From Gammaproteobacteria bacterium (GTDB taxonomy: Bacteria; Pseudomonadota; Gammaproteobacteria; Arenicellales; Poriferihabitantaceae), in the NCBI GenBank assembly GCA_009841725.1, contig VYGS01000040.1, positions 1 through 35,552 on the forward strand: a DNA stretch of 35,552 nucleotides, in the 5' to 3' direction. A model generated the notes under the pieces. It was not told where the DNA came from, did no database searches, and worked only from the letters and a program-made list of their open reading frames with translations. Position 1 is the first letter of the stretch. Each line of letters opens with the position of its first letter. Made by a program: the position numbers and the translations under genes. Below are positions 30,157 through 35,552 of the stretch, piece by piece.

Positions 30157-30234
30157 TGGTGCCGAAGGCGGGACTCGATCCCGCGTGGATCTCTCCACCA
30201 CCTCCTCAAGCATAACATCCCTACCACTTCTCTA
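30157..30234 (-). pseudogene. Degenerate tRNA-Leu (intact 3' half, broken 5' half)
   Basis: On the minus strand the 3' end reads as a T-arm (GCGGG/CCCGC stem), acceptor strand CTTCGGC and an encoded ACCA. A variable arm GTGG...CCAC marks a class II tRNA, and CTTGAGGA suggests a GAG leucine anticodon. The 5' half does not fold: the acceptor 5' strand pairs only in its last four bases, the D-arm is shortened and the anticodon stem is unpaired. T-loop position 54 is A instead of the nearly invariant T. Preserved 3' ends of this kind are typical attachment-site copies left by integrative elements; leuX of E. coli has nearly the same terminal CTTCGGCACCA. Confidence 0.65.
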
Positions 30235-30537
30235 TGGGCTTTCTGCCTTCCCCGGCCAAATGAGGTTCAGAGCCCGGTCAAACCGGTGATCATCCGTACG
30301 GCGATTGGTCCAGCGGCATGGAGAGGTTGGCACACTCTGGCGAATCTCACCATTTCATCTTCCCCCGCAACTCCCTTCATCCCGCCTTGACTGAGAAGCA
30401 TGCCCGAGGTGTCGGTCAAGGCGAGTCAAGACAAATGGCCGCGTAAAGCACAACAATATTGAGCGATAGCAATAGGGCACAATTGGTGCGACAATAGGCG
30501 GCCAGAATGGAGTCGCGAAAATGCCCGAAGTGCATTG

Positions 30538-30572
30538 GCCGGCCGAAGCACATGAACAGGCTTTCGGCCGGC
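30538..30572 (+). promoter_or_regulatory. GC-rich hairpin upstream of mlaA
   Basis: GCCGGCCGAA (30538-30547) and TTCGGCCGGC (30563-30572) form a perfect 10-bp stem with a 15-base loop, ending 38 bases before the mlaA start. No T-run follows, so a simple terminator is unlikely; it may affect mlaA expression or stop read-through from upstream. Confidence 0.4.
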
Positions 30573-30610
30573 GACGGCAAAGAACCCACACTACTTCTCT
30601 CGCTCTTTGA

Positions 30611-31396
30611 ATGATCAGCCGGATACTGAAAGAACCCTTGCCCCAATTGCGTTTGGTTTCCCTGTTTCGTCTCATCCTGTCGGCTGTGCTGGTCCTGTCA
30701 CTTGCCGGATGCGCAACGAGCGGCTCCCGGAGCCCGGACTATGATCGGTTCGAGGGCGTCAATCGTTCCATTCACCGGTTCAACATGGCGGGAGACCGCG
30801 TGTTGTTCAGGCCGCTTGCCCAGATCTACGACGATGCCCTGCCCGACCCGGCCAAGACCGGCATCCGCAATGTCTTCAACAATCTCTGGGAGCCCGCGAC
30901 CGTCGTGAACGACCTGCTTCAGGGCAAGCCGGCAATGGCGGGCCGGGACATGATGCGCTTTGTGATCAACACGACATTCGGAATTTTGGGCCTGTTCGAT
31001 GTGGCGCACATTTTCGGTCTTCCGAGACGCGAAGAGGACTTCGGCCAGACCCTGGCGGTCTGGGGCGTACCGTCAGGGCCCTACGTCGTGCTGCCGTTTC
31101 TCGGGCCGAGCACGCTTCGAGACACGTTCGGCACGGTCGTGCGCTCGGTGTATACGGATGCGCTGGCCTATGCCGAGTCTCCGGATCGGGAATATGCCAC
31201 GGTGCTTCGGATCATCTCGGGCCGAGCAAGGCTTTTGCCGGCAGACGACATTCTGGCAGCGCAACCGGACCAGTACCTGTTCATCCGGGAGGCGTGGACC
31301 CAGCAGCGCAATCTTCTCATTCATGACGGTCAGGGCGTATCCGATGATCCCGAAAATTCGGAAGAAGGTCTGATCAAAGATCTGCTGGAAGAATGA
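30611..31396 (+). CDS. mlaA: MlaA (VacJ) outer-membrane lipid-asymmetry lipoprotein
   Basis: Outer-membrane lipoprotein that removes misplaced phospholipids from the outer leaflet and passes them to the MlaC shuttle (261 residues). The lipobox LSLAGC ends a signal peptide at about residue 34. DRFEGVNRSIHRFN, NNLWEPATVVNDLLQG and FGQTLAVWGVPSGPYVVLPFLGPSTLRDTFG are family hallmarks. The start ATG 30611 lacks an obvious ribosome site. The other mla genes are not in the window. Confidence 0.94.
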   Translation: MISRILKEPLPQLRLVSLFRLILSAVLVLSLAGCATSGSRSPDYDRFEGVNRSIHRFNMAGDRVLFRPLAQIYDDALPDPAKTGIRNVFNNLWEPATVVNDLLQGKPAMAGRDMMRFVINTTFGILGLFDVAHIFGLPRREEDFGQTLAVWGVPSGPYVVLPFLGPSTLRDTFGTVVRSVYTDALAYAESPDREYATVLRIISGRARLLPADDILAAQPDQYLFIREAWTQQRNLLIHDGQGVSDDPENSEEGLIKDLLEE

Positions 31397-31489
31397 TCGG
31401 CAGGAAAAGTCAGGAAGACATTGCCGGAGCGGGATCGGCCGTTTCCGCAAGACCTGCCGCAGGGGTGGCAGGCTGAGACGGGAAGCGTC

Positions 31490-32308
31490 ATGGCCATATT
31501 CGCCATCGGGGACATCCAGGGATGCGTGATGCCTTTGGAACAGCTGCTTGATCGGGTTGAGTTCGATCCGGGAAAGGACCAGTTGTGGCTGACGGGCGAT
31601 CTCGTCAACCGCGGCCCGAATTCGTTGGCTACCCTGCAGCTGATTCGGAGTTTCGGAGATTGCGTGGTGTCGGTTCTCGGCAATCACGACCTGCATTTTC
31701 TCGCGGTGGCCTCGGGCGTCCAGAGGCCGCGGCGAGGCGATACCCTGACGACCCTGATGAAGTCTCCGGAGCTGGACGAGATCGTGCACTGGATCAGGCA
31801 TCTCCCGCTCATGCATTGCGACAGTTCCGTCAAGGCGATCCTGGTGCATGCCGGCATCTATCCCGGCTGGAGCCGCAAGCAGGCTCTGGCCCGCGCATCC
31901 GAAGTCGAGACCGTCCTGAGGAGCGACGATTATGTTGACTTCATCCGGTCGATGTACGGGAACCGCCCCTCGAAGTGGAGCCCGGATCTGGCCCGCAAGG
32001 ATCGGCTCCGGTTTATTGTCAACACCTTTACGCGGATGCGCTACTGCGACCGCAAGGGCAATCTCAACCTGGCGCAGAAAGGTCCCCCGGGATCGCAGCC
32101 GAAACGCTATCGTCCCTGGTTCGAGCACGACGGCGTCAAATGCCGGAGTTGGAGAATCGTTTTCGGGCACTGGGCCTCTATGGGATGCCATCAGATGGGG
32201 CGGTTCATCAGTCTGGACAGCGGATGCGTATGGGGCGAGAGGTTGACCGCGGCCCGGCTGGACGAACGGTTCTACGCGCCGATGTGGCACATCGGGTGCA
32301 CCCGATGA
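31490..32308 (+). CDS. apaH: Bis(5'-nucleosyl)-tetraphosphatase (symmetrical)
   Basis: Metallophosphatase that splits Ap4A into two ADP, and in enterobacteria also removes Np4 caps from RNA (272 residues). The PPP-family metal motifs are GDIQGC, GDLVNRGP and GNHDLH, followed by HAGIYPGWS. I chose ATG 31490, preceded by GGGAAG; the frame is open to 31421 but lacks homology. It starts 93 bases after mlaA. Confidence 0.95.
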   Translation: MAIFAIGDIQGCVMPLEQLLDRVEFDPGKDQLWLTGDLVNRGPNSLATLQLIRSFGDCVVSVLGNHDLHFLAVASGVQRPRRGDTLTTLMKSPELDEIVHWIRHLPLMHCDSSVKAILVHAGIYPGWSRKQALARASEVETVLRSDDYVDFIRSMYGNRPSKWSPDLARKDRLRFIVNTFTRMRYCDRKGNLNLAQKGPPGSQPKRYRPWFEHDGVKCRSWRIVFGHWASMGCHQMGRFISLDSGCVWGERLTAARLDERFYAPMWHIGCTR

Positions 32309-32396
32309 ACGCTCTCGCCCGCGGTCCAGAGTGCGCCAATTGGCAGGGCCCGGCGATTGCATTATCCTTTGCTTCAAGAGACACCTGAGTAGCCGC

Positions 32397-33674
32397 ATGC
32401 AGAATCTCCTGGATTTCATTGCCGATTCCCCGACGCCTTTTCATGCCGTGGCGAACATTTCGCACAGGCTGGAATCGGCCGGATTCAGACGCCTGGAAGA
32501 AGGGGAGGCGTGGCAGATTGCGGAGCCGGGCGATTATTTTGTGACCCGGAACGACTCGTCGCTGATCGCGATGCGGCTTGACCGCATCAGCGGCGAAACC
32601 GGTTTTCGCATGATCGGGGCGCATACGGACAGTCCGTGTCTGAAGATCAAGCCGAATGCCACGAACTGCAGCAACGGCTATGTCACTCTGGCGGTCGAAG
32701 TCTATGGTGGTGCCCTGCTCAATCCGTGGTTCGACCGCGACCTGGGAGTGGCCGGGCGGGTTACCGTAAAGACCGCCTCCGGGGCGATGACTTCCCTGCT
32801 TTTGCGAATCGACGAGCCGGTCGCGTTCATTCCCAGCCTCGCGATCCATCTGGATCGCAAGGCCAACGAGCAGAAAAGCGTGGACCGGCAGAAGCACCTG
32901 CCGGCGGTGATGCTTCGAAGCGACGACGGAAAATACGATTTCCACACGTTGCTGAAGAGCTGGCTGTGCCGGGCCTATCCGGAGCTGGACATCGACAGGG
33001 TCCTGTCGTTCGAGTTGTCCCTGTACGACTGCCAGCCTCCCGCCGCTGTCGGCCTTGGAGGGGAATTCATCGCCTCGGCGCGGCTGGACAACCTGCTGAG
33101 TTGCCATGGCGCGGTCGAAGCACTGCTGTCCGCCGGCGGGCGAGCCAACCGGTTGATCGTCCTCAATGATCACGAGGAGGTGGGCAGCGCCTCGTCGAGC
33201 GGCGCCGCGGGCCCGTTTTTGGCGTCCGTTCTGGCCAGGCTCTGCAGGGACGAGGAAACCCTGTCCCGTTCGCTCGAGCATTCCATGCTGGTCTCCGCGG
33301 ACAATGCCCACGGGGTGCATCCGAACTTCGCCGAGCGCCACGAACCCGGCCATCGGCCGCTCATCAACGAAGGGCCGGTCATCAAGATCAACCACAACCA
33401 GAACTATGCCACCAACAGCGAGAGCGAGGCGCTGTTTCGGGCCGTCTGCGAACTGAACGGCATCAAGCACCAGTCCTTTGTCGTGCGCAGCGACCTCGGG
33501 TGCGGCTCGACCATCGGCCCGATTACCGCCACGCGGGTGGGCGTGCGGACGGTCGATGTCGGCGTCCCCCAGCTGGGCATGCATTCGATCCGGGAACTTG
33601 CCGGGGTCAAGGACCAGCAGTATCTCGCCGATGCGCTTCGGGGATTTTTCGAATATCCCGACTGGCCCTTCTAG
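32397..33674 (+). CDS. apeB: M18-family aminopeptidase (aspartyl aminopeptidase-like)
   Basis: Zinc aminopeptidase of the M18 family (425 residues), a dodecameric cytosolic enzyme that removes N-terminal acidic or other residues. The metal and catalytic residues appear in GAHTDSP (HxD), NDHEEVGS (two Glu), SADNAHGVHPNF and RSDLGCGSTIGP. I chose ATG 32397, since the N-terminus MQNLLDFIADSPTPFHAVANI then matches the family. Its stop codon overlaps that of the converging gluQ gene in the palindrome CTAG. Confidence 0.94.
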   Translation: MQNLLDFIADSPTPFHAVANISHRLESAGFRRLEEGEAWQIAEPGDYFVTRNDSSLIAMRLDRISGETGFRMIGAHTDSPCLKIKPNATNCSNGYVTLAVEVYGGALLNPWFDRDLGVAGRVTVKTASGAMTSLLLRIDEPVAFIPSLAIHLDRKANEQKSVDRQKHLPAVMLRSDDGKYDFHTLLKSWLCRAYPELDIDRVLSFELSLYDCQPPAAVGLGGEFIASARLDNLLSCHGAVEALLSAGGRANRLIVLNDHEEVGSASSSGAAGPFLASVLARLCRDEETLSRSLEHSMLVSADNAHGVHPNFAERHEPGHRPLINEGPVIKINHNQNYATNSESEALFRAVCELNGIKHQSFVVRSDLGCGSTIGPITATRVGVRTVDVGVPQLGMHSIRELAGVKDQQYLADALRGFFEYPDWPF

Positions 33675-34657
33675 CTTTCCGTCCCGGTGCCGGCCGGATC
33701 GCGCGTGCGAAGCAGGTTCTCGCGAAAGCGCGGCATCGTCAGGCCGCGGAGCAGTTCCCGACAGTTTGTCGGACTGACGGCCCCGACAAGCCCGGCGCTG
33801 AACGCAAGCTCGCCGAGGAGCCGTTCCGGCGAGCCGTCGCGGCGTTTCCATTCCTCGAGAGAGTCCGAGCCGTCCCGCTTGGCCATGCGCCGGCCGTGCC
33901 GGTCGCGCATGAGGGACACGTGCAGGAAACGGGGGCGCGTGAATCCCAGCGCATCGAAAAGCGCCAGCTGGCGCGGCATCGAACCGATCAGGTCGTCGCC
34001 CCTTACAATGTCGGTCACGCCCATCAGTCCGTCATCCACGACGGTCGCGAACTGATAGGCGTACAGACCGTCCCGGCGCCTGACCACGAAGTCCCCGACC
34101 GTCCTGTCCAGCGACTGTGTCGCCGGCTCGGACAATTCGTCCCGGGAGGTGATCTTGAGGCCGCGGGTCAGGAAGCGCCAGGAGACGGGCTGCTCCATCG
34201 GGCCGGCCACGGGCGGCGGGTTGGCCGGAGGGCGGCAGGTGCCCGGATAGACCGGTTCCGTCTGGCCCAGATTGGGAGCGCTCTGTGCCCGCCGGACATC
34301 CTTGCGCGAACAGATGCAGGGAAAAACGCGGCGGCGGTCCGTGAGCCGCTTGAACCATGCGTCGTAGAGACCGGTTCGCTCGCTCTGCAGATAGGGTCCG
34401 TGGTCGCCGCCGATGTCCGGACCCTCGTCCCAGTCGATCCCGAGCCATCGCAGGTCCGAGATGATTTGCCCGATTGCGCCCGGCTTGTTTCGGGGCGTGT
34501 CCAGATCGTCGATCCGCAGGATGAAGCGCCCGTTTGCAAGGCGTGCATGTAGCCAGGCCAGAAGCGCCGTCCGGAGGTTGCCGAGATGCAGGCGCCCGGT
34601 CGGACTCGGCGCATACCGGCCCCGGTACGCCGGATCATTTTCCGTGTCGGTGTCCAT
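33671..34657 (-). CDS. gluQ: Glutamyl-Q tRNA(Asp) synthetase
   Basis: Truncated glutamyl-tRNA synthetase paralog (328 residues, without an anticodon domain) that attaches glutamate to queuosine in tRNA-Asp. The class I motifs are RYAPSPTGRLHLGN (HIGH-like) and RRMAKRDG (KMSK-like). The zinc site is visible as CICSRK and later YPGTC. The ATG at 34657 follows the exported-protein gene by 66 bases. In enterobacteria gluQ is next to dksA; here it is near rng instead. Full-length GltX is excluded by size. Confidence 0.93.
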   Translation of the reverse strand: MDTDTENDPAYRGRYAPSPTGRLHLGNLRTALLAWLHARLANGRFILRIDDLDTPRNKPGAIGQIISDLRWLGIDWDEGPDIGGDHGPYLQSERTGLYDAWFKRLTDRRRVFPCICSRKDVRRAQSAPNLGQTEPVYPGTCRPPANPPPVAGPMEQPVSWRFLTRGLKITSRDELSEPATQSLDRTVGDFVVRRRDGLYAYQFATVVDDGLMGVTDIVRGDDLIGSMPRQLALFDALGFTRPRFLHVSLMRDRHGRRMAKRDGSDSLEEWKRRDGSPERLLGELAFSAGLVGAVSPTNCRELLRGLTMPRFRENLLRTRDPAGTGTES

Positions 34658-34723
34658 GGAATCAGGCGGAGATGCCGGGCGGGGATCGGGGGCCTCGGGG
34701 CGATGCGCAGCAGCGTATCGGCC

Positions 34724-35110
34724 TCAAGGGTTTTCGATCACTTCCAGCACAAGCCGGTCCGGCGCTCCGGAGCCCGGCAACAGGACGAGGTACTGTCGAG
34801 GGACTCCGAACGCCGTCATCCAGTCCGCGACCGACTGCGCCCAGGCCCGCCCCGTCTCGCCGCCCGGAAAACGGATTTCGACAACGGCTTCGCCGGTCTC
34901 GTCGAACGCCTTCAGGATTTCCCTGATCTGGGGCAGGGCAAGAATCTGCGGTCCGAGTTCCGGCTCGGGCCATTCTCCCGCGAGAATGACTTCCCGGTGC
35001 TGGCGGAATGCCTCGGCAGGGTGGGGCGGCAGTACGACCAGCCACGCCAGCAAGACCGGTATCACCCACCGGAATCGGCCTCGCCGGAGCGTCAGGCTGC
35101 GGCCGGTCAC
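34724..35110 (-). CDS. Small exported protein, unknown function
   Basis: A 128-residue protein with a clear signal peptide: basic start (RSLTLRRGRFR), hydrophobic core (VIPVLLAWLVVLP) and a likely cleavage after AEA near residue 34. The mature part of about 94 residues has EVILAGEWPEPELGPQILALPQIREIL and a predicted alpha/beta pattern, probably periplasmic. I do not recognise a family. Its ATG overlaps the rng stop (ATGA), so it is translationally coupled to RNase G. Confidence 0.75.
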   Translation of the reverse strand: MTGRSLTLRRGRFRWVIPVLLAWLVVLPPHPAEAFRQHREVILAGEWPEPELGPQILALPQIREILKAFDETGEAVVEIRFPGGETGRAWAQSVADWMTAFGVPRQYLVLLPGSGAPDRLVLEVIENP

Positions 35111-35552
35111 GAGAACACCACCTCGTACTGCTCAGGATCGAGAAGCGGATCGACCTGCAGGGTGATGCTCGCCCGGATGAAGCTTTCCAGGTCGGAAACG
35201 CCCGAGGCCTCCTCCTCCATCAGCAGGTCGACCACCTTGGGGGAGGCGGTGACCAGGAAGGACGATGCGCTGAATTCCTTGGAGGTTCGCATGATTTCCC
35301 TGAATATCTCGTAGCAGACCGTATGGGGGGACTTGAGCGTGCCGCGGCCCTGGCAGGTGGGGCAGGGCTGGGTGAGCACGTGGAGCAGGCTGTCGCGGGA
35401 CCGCTTGCGCGTGATCTCGACCAGACTCAACGATGTCATTTCGCTGACCGAGGTTCGGCAGGGGTCCCGCTGCAACTCCCGCCTCAGCATCCGCATCACC
35501 TGTTCGGAATGCTCGTGCAGGGACATGTCGATGAAGTCCACGACAATGATGC
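35107..35552 (-). CDS. rng: Ribonuclease G, C-terminal part (cut by window edge)
   Basis: C-terminal 148 codons of the RNase E/G family. The frame stays open to the edge (IIVVDFIDM...). Conserved blocks are VDFIDM, with the metal-binding Asp, LVEITRKRSRDSL and the Zn-link CPTCQGRG, where the two cysteines bind zinc between subunits. After the Zn-link only about 80 residues remain, which fits RNase G; RNase E would have a long disordered tail. RNase G processes 16S rRNA 5' ends and degrades some mRNAs. Confidence 0.93.
   Translation of the reverse strand, partial: IIVVDFIDMSLHEHSEQVMRMLRRELQRDPCRTSVSEMTSLSLVEITRKRSRDSLLHVLTQPCPTCQGRGTLKSPHTVCYEIFREIMRTSKEFSASSFLVTASPKVVDLLMEEEASGVSDLESFIRASITLQVDPLLDPEQYEVVFS

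Larger units (their letters stand above)
30075..30610. other. Gap between toxin-antitoxin operon and mlaA (536 bases)
   Basis: It holds a degenerate tRNA-Leu (30157-30234) and a hairpin (30538-30572). I found no supported protein; short minus-strand frames such as 30355-30675 have no recognisable family. The mlaA promoter must be here. The mix of a TA operon and a tRNA scar suggests past integration and loss. Confidence 0.6.

Noticed and set aside
30157-30234. Functional tRNA-Leu or a tmRNA end
   Set aside because: The 5' acceptor strand and anticodon stem do not pair and T54 is A; tmRNA 3' ends have a different acceptor sequence.
32208-33851. Long minus-strand open frame (547 codons)
   Set aside because: Antisense to apaH and apeB; no family motif.

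Overview
The window looks like a chromosomal stretch from a GC-rich gammaproteobacterium, probably uncultured; no species can be named from the sequence. The gene set supports this: SthA-type transhydrogenase, FadH, ApaH, MlaA, GluQ, RNase G, PBP1B with a UB2H-like segment, and an rpe-trpE-trpG-trpC-osmC neighbourhood of the kind seen in Pseudomonas-like genomes. The replication-origin landmarks dnaA, dnaN and gyrB lie in the middle of the window.

Layout. (1) 1-3572, plus strand: the 3' part of an amino-group-carrier (LysW-type) operon: lysY-like reductase (cut by the window edge), a stand-alone class II glutamine-amidotransferase-fold protein, lysZ-like kinase and lysJ-like aminotransferase. 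lysW and lysX would be expected upstream, outside the window. (2) 3619-7831, minus strand: fadH, a phosphorothioate-DNA-type HNH restriction enzyme, and an EamA transporter. (3) 8368-13823, plus strand: dnaA (TTG start), a dnaA-dnaN gap with DnaA boxes, an AT-rich block and a DnaA-trio-like motif (candidate oriC), dnaN, a recF-less gap holding two perfect parS sites, and gyrB preceded by a hairpin. (4) 13835-27277, all minus strand: phyH-like dioxygenase, degQ-like protease, rpe, an orphan AbiEi-type antitoxin, trpE, a collapsed gene copy, a membrane protein, a nucleoside deoxyribosyltransferase-like gene, trpG, trpC, osmC-like, AI-2E transporter, DUF2007 protein, mrcB, arsC-like and an HD-domain protein. 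gph and trpD, often found in this neighbourhood, are absent. (5) 27453-29155, plus: sthA and a HlyU-family gene. (6) 29156-30610: accessory patch with a FitAB/VapBC toxin-antitoxin pair, its likely operator, and a degenerate tRNA-Leu 3' end that may be an old integration scar. (7) 30611-33674, plus: mlaA, apaH, apeB. (8) 33671-35552, minus: rng (cut by the edge), a small exported protein and gluQ.

The most interesting system is the LysW-type operon. Lysine in this lineage is normally made through diaminopimelate, so a carrier-protein pathway suggests an acquired route to a specialised or accessory amino acid. The embedded amidotransferase-fold enzyme has no synthase domain, and two positions usually involved in binding free glutamine look altered. 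I suggest that it might release the product by cutting the gamma-glutamyl amide bond to the carrier, replacing LysK. This is a hypothesis only. Other points worth a second look are the parS pair and DnaA-trio-like element at the origin, the internally deleted gene copy after trpE, the orphan AbiEi gene with a possible toxin stub, and the tRNA scar.
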